Shown here: in pieces, positions 21,165-33,320 of the stretch
Position numbering within the stretch: the stretch's first letter is position 1
Layout: each line of letters starts with the position of its first letter
DNA from: Apricaphanius iberus
Lineage: Eukaryota; Chordata; Actinopteri; Cyprinodontiformes; Aphaniidae
DNA length: 64,000 bases
Assembly: GCA_028564705.1 (NCBI GenBank)
Contig: JAPXFQ010001677.1
Location: forward strand, 62,001-126,000
Direction: 5' to 3'
Notes under the pieces: generated by a model
Seen by the model: the letters and a program-made list of their open reading frames with translations, nothing else
Told to the model about the DNA's origin: nothing
Databases searched by the model: none
Made by a program: the position numbers and the translations under genes

Positions 21165-22870
21165 CCAGATGAGTTTTAGCTTTTATTTAAAGGAACTCAG
21201 TGTTTCAGCAGCTTTGCAGTCATCAGTAAGTCTTTTCCAGATAAGGGGAGCACAGAAACTAAAAGCTGTTTCTCCTTGTTTGGTTCTGATTCAAGGGATG
21301 ATTGGTAGACTAGAGTTGGAGGACCTGAGTGGTCTGAGGGGTTGCCATAGAGACAACAGGTCTTCACCATACTTTGGTGCTAAACCATTTCATAATTTTT
21401 AAAATAGTAGGAGTATTTAGAAGTCTATTCTCTGAGTTACAGGGAGCCAGTGGAAGGACTTTAGAACTGAGGTGATGTATTCTACTTTCCTGCTTCTAGT
21501 GAGGGCGCCAGAAGCAGCGTTCTGGATCAGCTGACTTTTTAGGCAGACCGGCGGGGACATTCTGGTGGAGGCGTGCCCTCTTCCTCTTTGCCTCCACTTT
21601 ATTTTTATGTCTGAAACACCACTGCATCAACGCTTTTTCACTTGCAGCTTTTCCATTTAGATGTGACCCCCAAATAATATTTTGCGCAGATAATAATTTT
21701 TAAATATAGACTTAAATCTGCTGGGATTTAAATCAAATCAAACTTTATTTCTATAATTGGGTGGACTCTGGCGATCATCTTTAGGTGATAAAAAAATATT
21801 TTAGTAACATTTTTAATGTGTGGAATAAAAGACAGCTCAGAGTCAAAAATCACACCCAGGTTCTTCACTTGTAAAGCATTAAAAGACAATGATTGTAGTT
21901 TTGGTAAAGGTTTCTCTGTGCCTCAGGACCGATGACTAAAACTTCAGTTTTGTCCTGGTTGAGCTGGAGAAAGTTTTCTGCCATCCAGGATTTAATGTCT
22001 AAAATGCAGTTAAAAAGTGCATCCATTGGCCGTGTGTCATCAGAAGACACGGTGATGTAAAACTGTGTATCATCAGCATAACTGTGAAAGTTAACTCCAT
22101 GTCTCCTGATAACACTGCCAAGATGGAGCATATACAGGTAAAAAGCACTGGGCGTAAAACTGAACCCTGGGGCACACCACATGTGATCTTATGGACCTTA
22201 GAGGAACAGGTATCTAAACTGTAAAAGTCCTGTCTGTGAGCTAGGATGTGAACCATTTGTGAACAGCACCAGAGAGGCTGATCTGTTTTAAACGAGTTAA
22301 AAGAATAGTGTGGTCTACTGTATCAAAGGCAGCGCTTAGATTCAGTAGACCAACACTGTCACCTTTTTAGTGTCAAAGTCTAAAGTTAAAATCTTTAAAA
22401 GAGCCGTCTCGGTGCTGTGGTTCATCCTAAAACCAGAATGAAATTTCTCTAGGACATAATGAGTGTTAATAAAATCATTAAGTTGAATTAGTTTTTCTAA
22501 AACCTTGCTTAAAAATGGTAAATTACATACTGGTCAGTAATTGTTTAAATCTTTAAAATCTAAATTGCTCTTCTTCAGCAGGGGTCTCACTACTGCCACT
22601 TTAAAGGCGACAGGAAAACCCCCCGCCCGAAGGGAGCAATTCATAAAGTTTAAAATATTATCTTTAAAAGATCCATAAAATTGCTTAAAAAACCTGGTGG
22701 AAATTGGGTCCAAAGCACTTGTGGTGGGCCTCACTGAGGAGGAACTTCATCAAGGGTCCCACTAGTGTTTCCTCTGGTAAAGGCAGACACTCAGATGTGT
22801 CTAAAACCACGTTAGTTGGAGAGTCTTTTATTGTGAAGCACTTTGGTCGCCTTTTGGCTGTAAACTCTAA
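21165..22870 (-). mobile_element. L2/CR1-like LINE, degenerate, with reverse transcriptase
   Basis: Read on the minus strand from 22870 it shows TLDPI.TRFFKQ-like sequence (22734-22650), VVRPLLKKSNLD, then GVPQGSVLRPVLF (22183-22140) and HSYADDTQFYITVSSDD (22100-22050), the reverse transcriptase catalytic box. LQLNQDKTEVLVIGPEAQR follows. About 150 bp near 21540-21690 look inserted or unrelated. The 3' portion (21540-21165) matches other copies. The frame is broken in several places, so it is inactive. The family is the same as, or close to, the copies at 7540 and 26668. Confidence 0.8.
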
Positions 22871-24070
22871 ATAGCTAAATATTAACTGATTGATTGCAAT
22901 AAAACATTTTCCCGTGCCTCCACATCACCCACAAGCAGCAGAAATTCAGTCTCCGTGGAATTGCTTTCTCTGGCTCTTGGTTTCCATGGTTACCCATGAA
23001 ATAACTTGAGTCAGCTAGCTCAAGTCTTTGCTGAGTATTCACACAGGTACCTTTCATAAAGTGTGTTTGAAGGAGGAAGGATAGAATCCAAAATCACCTG
23101 AGCACATTTCAAGGTAGAACGTGATTTGCTGACGCGGAAACTGTGGGCAGCTGTGAGTTCTCAAAGGTTTATAGGTCAGAACATTTCTGTTTTGAAGTAA
23201 ACTAAGTTTTGCCAAGGTTCAGTATGGTTTTAAAAAGAATTCTGCAGATATCATAAATGAGGCTCAAGTTCTTTAGCAGACATTGCACAACGACAGGGTT
23301 TAGTGTTTGTACTTAGAAAAACACAGCAGGACTCGACTTTCTGTTACGTTTTAGATTCATTTGTGTTACTCTGCTTGTTTCAGGGTAGCTGTAGCTACAA
23401 TCGTATGCTTGCTTCCACCAGTGTGTGAGTGAATGAGTAATGGAAATTTAAAGAGCTTTGAGGTCTCGGAAAGCACCATATAAATGCAATCCATTGTCAT
23501 TATTATCAGAGTGCATATAGTTCCTCTTGAAGACATCACAATAATATCTGTCTGCCTAACACGAAATATAAGACTTAAACAAAAGTTAAATGATTTACAG
23601 CTCTAATCGAGCTAATGAGATTAAATTATGAGGCAAGTTATGTTTAAAAATGGTCTCATGAAGGTTTTACTCTTTGACAGTAGTGAAACATAAACTACTG
23701 TAAAACACATGCATTCCAGTCTTCACAGTGAGTCTACATGTGTAACGGTCTGTGTCATGAAAACGTTTATTTATTATGCTTGGAAGTTCTGAGGTTGGTT
23801 CTGTTCTGGGACTCTGGATTCCTAACACTGAATCTCCGGTGGAATTGTACCCTGCAGCAACGATAAGCCTTGATTGTTCCTTCCTGGGGCGATCCTTGTG
23901 GTCTCAGCAACTGCATTTGGATAAACTTTGAAAGGTTTTGTCATTCTTTAGATGAAGAAGCTCTCCTTTATTTCCTTCACCTGCCATCATCTCAGAGTTG
24001 GATGATTTAGTCTTGGACTTCCCACTCTCAGTGGGAAGTCCACTGAGAGCTCAAGTAATACGATGGCATT
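22870..24070. other. Intergenic, with a SINE/LINE tail fragment at 23420-23507
   Basis: GTGTGTGAGTGAATGAGTAA and AAAGAGCTTTGAGGTCTC with GCACCATATAAATGCAATCC resemble the tail of the tRNA-derived SINE at 52886-53146. The rest is unassigned. Confidence 0.4.
24015..24049. repeat. Two overlapping, mutually exclusive perfect hairpins
   Basis: GGACTTCCCACT (24015-24026) pairs with 24030-24041 over a CTC loop. CTCTCAGT (24025-24032) pairs with ACTGAGAG (24042-24049) over a 9-bp loop. Both share the middle bases and cannot form together. Confidence 0.8.
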
Positions 24071-24074
24071 AATT

Positions 24075-24830
24075 CACATTTGTTTAAATTAAATTTTAAC
24101 CCTGAGGCAATCTGATATTCATTTTTTTTTTAGAACATTGTGGCATCGTCAGCTGGTTGACTGATTTGAATTTGTCTTTCCATCACTGTGATGCCATCTA
24201 CATCACTCCTCTGATTAAATACAGAAAGAGCTTCAACAGCAAAAATGAACAATAATGGGTAGCAATCAAATCCTTGCTGGATTTCTCTTTTAATGTCAGG
24301 TGCCTGTTCAAAAGATACTTAACTATTAATATCTTTATATAAAACCGAGACAGTTCTTATAAATGTCTCACCAAACCCAAATTGTTTTAGAGCTTCAAAA
24401 ATAAAATGATGTTCCACAAAATGGAATGCTTTATAAAAATCTAAAAACAAAATAACACCCTCTCCTCCCATCCACTAAATCCAAAACTAGCCTTATATAA
24501 TTTTGAATAGATCTTCCCTGCAAGAATCCTGAATGAGTTTAACTAATTATGGCTGGTAACCCATTTTTAAGATTTTATAATCTGCATTTAACAAGGTTAT
24601 CGGTCTTTTATCCTTTCCAGATTTAGGGATCAGGGTAGTTAAACATGCTTGTAGTGAATTCCTCTTCATCAACAGATTCTTGAATCACTTTGAAAATAAT
24701 TTCTCTTAAATCCTCCCAAAAATGTTGATAAAAATTGGTTGAAAGACCATAATTTTCTGGGCTTTTATTCAGGGTCATTCCGTTAGCCGTTAAATCTGAT
24801 TCTTCTATTCTGAACTGGGAGTCACTTTAA
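24075..24830 (-). mobile_element. Tx1/L1-like LINE ORF2 remnant
   Basis: Minus-strand frames contain AFHFVEHHFIFEALKQFGFG followed by a basic TLYK-like segment, then IQQGFD and later ISQPADDATMF. This is the order (KAFD..EH.F, RQGCP, LADDT) of L1/Tx1-type reverse transcriptase, with stops and substitutions throughout. It is a different clade from the L2-like copies nearby and probably the same as the 3' fragment at 54742-55457. Confidence 0.6.
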
Positions 24831-24839
24831 ATGCATCAT

Positions 24840-25644
24840 CAATCTGAGGAATGAATCCTGATAAAAAAAGGTGGTTTTAGAGTTTGAAATACAACTTGAA
24901 TCATAGAGAGCAGAATAAAAGCGATAGATACTATTTTTATATACACTTGTCTTGAGGCCATTAGTTACTATCTTTATGCCACAACATAGATATATATATA
25001 TTTTTGACAAAGTGGGACTAGGGGGGCTCCGTAGTAATCATATCCAGGTGAAGTAATTTTATTTTATTTACAGATTACTACTTAAGGTATTTTCACGGTC
25101 ATTTCTGCAATTGAATAACTAGTGGTCAAATGTACACACTTTATCTATATATATTTATTTTAAAAAAATTATTCAGAACAGCCATTGAGCAATTAAAAAA
25201 CAAATGTAACAAAAACATAAATTGACAAACAGAAAACAGTCGATCCATACGGTCCCCTCCTCTCCTCAGCTTTGCTGCTCCATGTCCTAAACAAGAAATA
25301 TCAACACAAAAATCTTTATGAAATGTATATTTATTAAAGTGACCAGCCAATAATTATGTATTCATTGCACTGTTGCACACTGTTGTTTTTTAGGCATAAA
25401 GGGATTACATCTCCTCCTGAATTTTCCTCATTAGATAGAAAATAAATGAAGAGGAACATGACAACTTTCTTGATTTGAGAATGCAGAAGTATAGTTTTCA
25501 CAGCAGAAAAAGAAAATTACAGGTTCTGTGTTGTTTGAGGCTTAATAAGAGTACTCTAGGCATAAGGTGTGTAACTGGATTCATTCTTCTACCCCCATGT
25601 CAATGTGGCCTGATTTTGACCTGGTAAAGAGGTAATTATTCTCT
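24840..25644. other. Intergenic, AT-rich, no recognised feature
   Basis: No coding, repeat or RNA signal was recognised. Confidence 0.5.
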
Positions 25645-26660
25645 TAAAGGAGACATATTCTGAATATTGCTCCACTATGAGTTTAAATAATAATAATAAT
25701 TTAAATAATAACTAATCATGTGCATTTCGACTGTGTTTGTCCAGTGACTTGGGATTTACTTGATTGTAAAAATTCGCTTTTAGAATGCCTACAAATCAGA
25801 AGTCACATATATGACGTCATTTGGCTAACGGGAGCTAGCACTAGCTATAGCACGTAAAACACTCACCTAGAGCTTGTAGAGCTTCTCCTCCATGCTGGCT
25901 CTCACTCCACCGACTGCTTTACCCCCGACATAGCTGCTACTTTCCACATGGTCAGATTTATAGAGGTTTTCTCCGTGTTTAATGCTCCTTTCTTCGGCCT
26001 GGAGGCTACGGCCCTCACTCTCCTTCTCCTTCTGCAATTGTAGTCTGCTAACCGTTTTTACACAAAACCTAAAGTAACTTTTGCCGCCGGTCGAAAATCA
26101 GGCGCATGCGATTCACGGCGCATTTCAAACTGGATCAGAAAATAACTCTATCCCTCCATTGACTCTCATTCATTTTTTTCGGCAGTAGGAGACTCATGGA
26201 CAGTAACTAGAAGGGCGTGACTTAGGCTCCCCGAACCAGAATCTGCTCCCATAAGAGGTGAGTCTCCGGAGAACCCAATGCTAAAAAATAATTCAGCAAG
26301 ATACTTCTGAAATGTTATTGAAAAAATGACTTTAAGTTAAAAGAACATATTTAACTGCTTACCTGGCACTCCGATGTCTTCCTCCTAATAAGGTCCGATC
26401 TCTTTCTGATACTCCTTCCTGCTTGATCTCGCTGACTCCAGCTGTAGCACCGCGGAGACCCCGCTCTTTGAGCTCGCTGCGGTGGCAGGTCCTCGGCCTT
26501 CCCCGGCCTTACTGCCAGCATCTTACCATAAAAAATTAATTCAACCCATGCCGCTCTTCTGTCTTCTTCGACTGGGAACCGATGAAGTGTTTTGAGCTCT
26601 TTTGACCATCCAAAAACTGAGCATTTTGCGTGGAGCTTCAACACTGTGTTTCATAATCAA
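25645..26660 (-). mobile_element. DNA transposon remnant with a THAP-like exon
   Basis: The left end is TTAAAGGAGACATATTCTGA, a string typical of fish DNA-transposon ends. On the minus strand 26620-26510 reads AKCSVFGWSKELKTLHRFPV then EEDRRAAWVELIF. Spacing of Cys, FP and R..W resembles a THAP zinc finger (C...C, FP, W), but the second Cys is Trp. THAP domains are found in the transposases of Kolobok and P elements and next to those of others. A possible GTAAGC donor follows near 26362. The transposase core is missing. The interior is GC-rich with CpG. Confidence 0.4.
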
Positions 26661-26735
26661 TCAGACAACTGCAGCTGATCCAGAACGCTGCTGCCCGTGT
26701 TCTCACTAGAACTAGGAAAGTAGAACACATCACCC

Positions 26736-27886
26736 TGTCATGGAAATCTGGGTGTCTAAGGGGCCTTGGATGAGAGAATAAAACTAAAGTGTCAGCCATA
26801 TTCGTACATAGTTTATTTTACGTGCACGGATTGACTCGGATTAGAACCCTAACGCTTCAGACAGATGCATTATAATGGTTTAACCACACCTTACTACATC
26901 AAGTGACTTCATCCATAATCAGGAAGAATAGGACAAACACTTCAGTAGTCAGCAGTAAACAATCAGGATATAGATAACAATAAGGGACACTTAGTATAAT
27001 GCTGAGAAAGACATTCACATGAGCTGTCATAAGTGTAACACCAGATTAGGGATTTCCGATATTATCGGCCTAAAGTCATTATCGGCCGATATTGGCTTTA
27101 AAATGTAATAGCGGAAATTATCGTCATCGGTTTTTATTTTTTTTAATAAGATGAGTTTTTCACACCATACACATATTACATATCAAACTCTTCAGATACT
27201 TATTTTCTCTCTCAGAATGTAAAAATATGACAGATTTGAGGTTTAGTTTTTGAGATATTATTTGTTTGAGAAAACTTTCAATATATCAAAAGGTAGGTTA
27301 ATTATTGGCCCTGCTTAAATGTTTGCTGGTTTATTTTTTATTCTTGTTTCAGTTTTTTCCACTTTACCTCACTGCTATAAAGGTATAATGTTGTTTACAT
27401 TTTCTAAAAGTAGAAATTTGTCCTGAGTGGAGAGCCTTTGTCAGTATTCTCTGTGTGAGAAAATGTTCCAGCTACTTTTGAAGAGAAAATAAATATGGCA
27501 CCTTTTTCAATTGCCTAAGTAAAATTCTAGTACTTATTACATTTAATAAATTTTTAAAAATCAAGTATGCATGATACAAGATATTTCATTGTGGTTACCT
27601 AAAAGGGTTTAGTAGTTTTAGTTTTTTTGAGGGAGGGTCCCCACATATCGGTATCGGTTTATACCGGTATAGGAAATTATGAGTTAGTCTAAATCGGTAT
27701 ATCGGTAAAAAAGCCAATATCGAACATCCCTACACCAGATAATAACAAGATTTGTCATAAGTCAAGATGAGATGTTTACAGACAATTGGTTGTTGTTTGT
27801 ACCTTAGAATCAGAACAGCTGTCTAAGAGCTGAGTAAGAGGATTAAACCTTTCTAATGTCCCAGCATAATAACATTTTCTGTCACA
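26736..27886. mobile_element. Solo-LTR-like insertion, itself carrying a MITE
   Basis: It begins TGTCATGGAAAT and ends ATTTTCTGTCACA, with the TG...CA termini of LTRs. The flanks are ACCC (26732-26735) and ACCG (27887-27890), compatible with a short target duplication with one change. After removing the MITE at 27047-27732 and one copy of its target, it is about 457 bp, a normal LTR size, with an AATAAA near its start. No primer-binding site or internal region is present. A short-TIR DNA element cannot be excluded. Confidence 0.45.
27047..27732. mobile_element. hAT-type MITE with 8-bp target duplication CACCAGAT
   Basis: CACCAGAT occurs at 27039-27046 and 27733-27740, exactly flanking a 686-bp element. 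It starts TAGGGATTTCCGATATTATC and ends in the approximate complement (rc TAGGGATGTTCGATATTGGC). Both subterminal regions are full of CGGTAT/CCGATA units. An 8-bp duplication and short TIRs are hAT features. There is no transposase frame, so it is non-autonomous. Confidence 0.85.
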
Positions 27887-28544
27887 ACCGCAGTTCTTAA
27901 GTCCTTCCACTGGCTCCCTGTAGCTCAGAGAATAGACTTTAAAATACTCCTACTAGTTTATAAATCACTGAACGGTTTAGCACCAAAGTGTGTTGGAGAT
28001 CTGCTGTCTCAATACCAACCCAGGAGACCAATCAGGTCCTCCAACTCTAGCTTACTAAACATTCCTAGAATTAGAACTAAACAGGGAGAGGCAGCTTTCA
28101 GCTTCTATGCTCCACAAATCTGGAACAAACGTCCATAAGAATGCAAAAATCCTGAATGGTTAGGCTCTTTTGAATCAAAGATTAAAATTCTACTATTCAG
28201 AGCTGCATTTGAGCCCTAAATTGTACTTTCATATCACTATTTGATTCTCGTGGTTTAAGTTTTACTCTGTTTTTTATTTCCTTTTTAACCCATTGTGTTT
28301 GATCTATTTTTAATCTATATTGCATAAAATTGTGTTTTATGTTTTTAATCTATATTGCATAAATTTGTTCCTTGCATCATCTTTTCTTATTTATTGATTG
28401 TGTTTATCTGATAAACCTATATGTTTCTGTTTTTCTCTAATCATGCTTCTGTATTCTTGTATTTGGTTTCATTATCACTGAATCATGTAAAGCACCTTGA
28501 ATTGCCTTGTGTCGAAAGTGTGCTATATAAATAAAATTGCCTTG

Positions 28545-30235
28545 GCTGACGGGGTGTGGATATTCCAATATTCCGGCTTGTGACGTAGAACGTTTAGACG
28601 TATGTCACCTTTAAAAGGATTTGGCTTTTTACTTTTATTTGCACAAGCCGAAATTAACTGGAAACCATCACCACATGAACTCGGCTAATAGTGATGGTTA
28701 GCAAAGTAATATTGAAATACTTGTCCATGCTAACAGCAAACGCCAAACAAAACAGCCACTTTAATTTTTTAACCACCAGATTGTAATTTACTTACATCTA
28801 AAACTGTGCTCCTTCTCCCACTTCCTCCGCCATGTTTGTTGAAGAAATTCTCCTGTTCTGTCCACAATCCATCTTGGGATATGTAGACCAATGAATGATA
28901 CACCGTACCCGTCCTTCAAATCTGGGTAAAAAAGCCGGATTCTTCTGTCGCATTTGAAGGAGTCTTCCAGTTTGAACAGGCCTAGTCGCTGCGCTGTGAC
29001 GTAACCGACCTAGAAGTCCGACTTTTGAAGCATCCAGCTGCTGAATTTGGACTCAGCCAGGTAATGTGGAAACCTGACCTTTAATTAGCACTTGCAGAGG
29101 TTTATTGGACCTTTAAGCAATATTTAGCAAACATTTTTACCAACTCAGTAAATCAGTTTTTCTGATTGAACAAAATCCAATTTTGGCTTCTTTTTAATAG
29201 GCAAGTCATTTAAATAGCAGTATTTAGCCCATGTAATGGATTAAAAATAAAAATAAAAACATTTCAGCTTTTAATCACCATCGCAGTAATCTGTATTTAT
29301 CAATATTTTTATGTTTAAATAATATCTAAATTTTTACGTCGTTAAATCAATAATTTGTTTCATGATATTTAGAAGAAAAAAAAATCTCTATTAAAAATGA
29401 TCAAAATCCCATTTTACAGCACTCTGTATATAAACAAATCTATTACATATCTTAATATTTATTTGGAAAAATACTCAATTCTGTCTCATTTCTTATTGTT
29501 TTTCCCAAAATGCGGCCAGCTTTTAAAATATTTTTGTTTTTGTTTCTGATGTATTTCAAAGTATTTTGCTATTTTTTTAAACAAATGTGAAACAAACATT
29601 TTTTTCTCATCTGTACACTGGGATTAAAAAACCTTAACAGCTTTCCCAAAATGCCCCTCGTTAACGAGCAAAACTTTTCATGCTGTTTTGGATTTTGAAA
29701 TCAAGGGAAATTATGGGAAATCGTTCCAAACGGCAGGGGAACAAAAGCTGAAATATTTTGACGTTTTATCACAATATGCAGCATTTGGTCACCATACTAC
29801 CAACAAACTTGCTATTTTAACCGAATACTTTGCATTAATTTAAGATCAAATGTATTTTAACTCCTTTTCCTGAACAACAAACTGTAAATTATTCACAAAT
29901 GACTGCATTCTGTCACATTTATGATGTACATACAAACCATCCCTTCCTTCGGTTTGTTCTATAAATATTTGGTATAAGTACTAAAGTGCACCATATTAAT
30001 CACATGTAATACAATTTCAGCAGCTGAGCCACACCATAAAAGCAGTTCTAACTTGGAACAGTTGGAATCCAGAAACAAACCTTAAACCCCTTAAACTGCA
30101 GTGAAGCTATGCAGGAACGTGATTTACAGTTTCATCGAGCTGCAAACTCAATTCAGGTCAATGAAATGTACTCTCCTGGTGAATGAGGCTGAGGGAAAAC
30201 TCTCTAATAACAAGTGGGGAAAAAAAAAATCCACA
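28545..30235. other. Intergenic, no gene seen
   Basis: 28546-29090 is moderately GC-rich with CpG and has a short inverted pair CTTCAAAT/ATTTGAAG near 28915-28960, suggesting a DNA-transposon relic. The remainder to 30235 is AT-rich and unassigned. Confidence 0.4.
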
Positions 30236-30250
30236 CTAGAGTACTTTCAC

Positions 30251-30256
30251 TTTATT
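30251..30256 (-). promoter_or_regulatory. Polyadenylation signal AATAAA (minus strand)
   Basis: Read on the minus strand, GAAATAAAGTGAAAG is followed about 15 nt later by GTGTGGATTTTTTTTTT, a good G/U-rich downstream element. It would end a minus-strand transcript near 30235. The nearest minus-strand gene upstream is tspan9, whose stop is 7.8 kb away. Confidence 0.45.
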
Positions 30257-31728
30257 TCAGTACATGTTACTCATACAAAATAATTTGTACAAAGGCTAAA
30301 GTAGGTCATAGTTTTTGCATAGAAAGAACAGCGATGTAAAACAACAAAACGAAAGCCAGTGTGGAATGGCACAAAAAAACTCCATTCACTGTCATCTCTC
30401 TCGCGCGCACGCTCACAAACACACAATTAATGATGACAGTTAGGCTAGAAAGGGGGGGATTAAAATCTGTACAAAATATGCTGCTGCTGCTCATTCCGTC
30501 CCTGAACAAGCGGGAGACAAATTGCCAATAGTTAACACTTTCATCACCACCTTTTTGTTCTTCATAAAGACCATCAGAGCTCCACCTGCCGACTGCTATC
30601 AGCTCATCTTCATAGGGAACTCCAGGATTTTGAGAAAGAGGAAGCTTTGAGGCAGGGATGTATGTCTCTCATGAGATCTGGACTGCTCTCTGCTCTCCAC
30701 CCACTCCCACTACTCCATAAAAACCTGAATCAGTATTTTAAGTGGCCTATTTTGACAGGAATATATAAAAAATGGAAATAAATCAGAAGCAAAGAGTAAT
30801 CAGACATGAAAGGCAAGGAGTATACAGTATCTTGGGATTTAGTGACACTTTCCTTTATTTAAAAAATAGTTGATTTGAAGAGAAAAGAGCGGGTAAGTGC
30901 AGCACCTCGGATAGAGTAGCTTTGTGGCAGGAAGTCACAGGACGATGTTGGCAGGCATCAGACACAACATCAAACACACAGTTTCTGCTGGAGAGCATTG
31001 CTTCCACTGCACACAGATTCCATTTCATCTCAGGAGACGGATTCAGAGCTGATTACACAAATAATATGCCGAAATGAGGTAAAAAAAAAGTGTTTCAAAA
31101 AAAAAAGAAACTGCTCCGAGTCCCCCAGAGCCAAGAGGACCCAAATCGCTGCGATGCATTTAGTTCTCACCATCTCTGTGACTGACTGAGGGATGAGAAA
31201 GAATATTTAATGTTTCTTCTTAAATGCAAAAAAAAAGCTTTTACCACAAGATCAAAATCCAGTCGAACAAAACACGAAAAGCTTACTGATAACATAAATG
31301 TACATAAAATTTACACTGCAAGTGGAGAAAAAACAGCAAAGGTAAACAGACATAGAGTACAAGAAGAGGATATGTCTAAGTAAGCATGAAAGCACACGGT
31401 TTGTTAGAAAGTGGAGCTGTCAGATTAAATTTGTTCATTGTATTGAAGCAAACACTGACTTGCATCAGTTTTAAATGAGACTATATTTTACATACACGCA
31501 CAGGGCTGATATATTAGGGTGACAGGACTTCTGTGGCGCCACACAGAACATGCTCTGACAAGAGCAGTTTAAACAAGATGTCCTAATTTATTTAAAACTG
31601 GGACTGAAAGATGCAGGCGCTTTGTCTCTTTGTGGATTTCACCCATGAATACACTGTATTGCCAAATGTGTTCACTCTCCCTTGCAAATCAATAAATACA
31701 GGGGTTCAAATTCAGAAATCCAGAACTT

Positions 31729-32247
31729 CCAGGCTACGTTTGCACTGCAGGCAAAAGCAAATCAAATCCGATGTTTTTTTGCTCATAAGGGACTGTCCGA
31801 ACAGCACAAATCTGCTTTTTTTCCCTCCAAATCTGATCCAGGTCGCATTCAAATTTGGTAATAAATCTGATACAGATCTGATGTTTTTGAAGATGGAACA
31901 GATTAATATTTGAAGACGGCTATAACTTATGACTTCAACAAACATGGCGGATACTGGAGACAAAAATGGACAGAAAGTTAGGTTTGGGCCATGACGAGTG
32001 AGAATGCAGTCAGTTCAAATTCTGCAGCAACTGACAAAACGCTGCACAAACACAAACATCTGTAGTCACCATTTTTACTTCATTGTGCGTGATGCTGTCT
32101 CCTTCTGCATGCATGTGCCGCTTTAGGGCTGTGTGCCGTTTACACTGTAGTGCGTTTGTCGTTACATTCCAGTTAAGTCTGAAAACCCCCCCAAAAAATA
32201 AATAATCGGAATTGATTATTGAGGCTTTCAGTGTGAACGTAGGCTTA
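31729..32247. mobile_element. MITE with diverged ~24-bp TIRs
   Basis: The left end AGGCTACGTTTGCACTGCAG (31731 on) and the complement of the right end, TAAGCCTACGTTCACACTGA, match apart from a few bases. About 519 bp. The interior has internal ATCTGAT repeats and no coding. A second relic with a similar GC-rich character (TGTGTCCAGACCAAACGCGA) begins right after it, without a recognised right end. Confidence 0.6.
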
Positions 32248-32889
32248 CTGTGTGTCCAGACCAAACGCGATGGGAGCGACTAGAGCTTCAAGTTTACATG
32301 TAAAATCAATGGAGGAGCACGATGAAGCGCGACTTGGTGTCCTGCGACACTTCAGAAGCAGATTTGCGTTTCGAAAAAGCTTTTCTGCCTGATTTGCGCG
32401 AACAATTCGCGCTACAGATGCGATGGAAAATTCGCACTGCATTTTATGTGGTGCATTTTGTGCATTCGCGCTCATGGCGTCTATCGCTCGAGTTGGAAAA
32501 ATCTGAACTTCAGCGTCCTCCATGTCCTGATGAGGCTGACTCAACTGCACCAGGTGTAGAGTTTGGAAGAGGGAGTGGTTTTGGTGTGCGGCTGTTTTTC
32601 AGGAGCTGGGATTTTTTAGTTTCAAGATTCCAGACTCCAAATTCACCTAGAGTAGGAGTCTCCAGCTTGGTGGTTGCGTTATTCCAGTTTTTATTTCCGT
32701 TCTTCGTTTTTACTTTAAACAATGACAGAAAAATTGAAAGGGCGTCAGTCATTTGGACAAATGTTACACCTCTGACCACTTGGTGCAGACATTTTCAACT
32801 TTACGCACAAAGTACAGGTAACTAAATCAATCAAAAAAAGAGATCCCAATACGAGCCTCTCTCCCAAGAGCCCAATGTCGTAGCAACCA

Positions 32890-33320
32890 CCAGTGCAATC
32901 CTACCCGATTTCCTCCCACTGAAGCGATCGCTTGTGGGTCAGAAAACAGTTCGTTCAGAGAGTATATCACTTCAGTTGGAGAAATGTTCCCTGATTTCAA
33001 AATTTTTGGCTGAAGTGGAGCTGAAGACCAGCTTCCATTGCTGCAGTAGAGTGCAGATTCAGCCTCCAGAACTTCTAAACCCCCATGACAAGTCATCTGT
33101 CAGAGACAAAAATCCAAAAAACCTCTGCAGTAATCCCACTATTTGATTATGCACACCCAAGTGAGTATTTCAGTTCAATGAAGAGCAGTAAGAAGTTGTG
33201 AGACTGAGAGTTCAGGCCACGGCAGGTGAACCGTTTGTATTTTAACTCCAATCGTTTAAATGCATTGTCTATTTATGTTTTCTGTTCATTTTGTTTCAAA
33301 TCGAACATTATTTAAATAAC
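32890..33320 (+). repeat. Unclassified repeat family A, copy 2
   Basis: The anchor TTCCCTGATTTCAAAA is at 32987-33002. It is collinear with 13920-14290 for over 300 bp, and its left half shares CCCACTGAAGC with the copy at 57120-57232. Just upstream at 32774-32792 is GACCACTTGGTGCAGACAT, which recurs in antisense at 41240-41258. Confidence 0.65.

Larger units (their letters stand above)
26668..28544 (+). mobile_element. L2/CR1-like LINE 3' half, split by an insertion at 26736-27886
   Basis: The left piece (26668-26735) ends QLIQNAAARVLTRTRKVEHIT. The right piece resumes with LKSFHWLPVAQRIDFKILLL and continues through LAPKCVGDLLS and EAAFSFYAPQIWNK to the end of the protein (28218). The 3' UTR ends GTAAAGCACCTTGAATTGCC and AAATAAAATTGCCTTGGC. 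The two pieces are collinear in the family, so the 1.15 kb between them was inserted later. Confidence 0.8.

Noticed and set aside
32322..32825. 167-codon plus-strand frame
   Set aside because: It overlaps MITE-like, CpG-rich sequence and the shared GACCACTTGGTGCAGACAT repeat; it has no domain, conserved motif or splice context.
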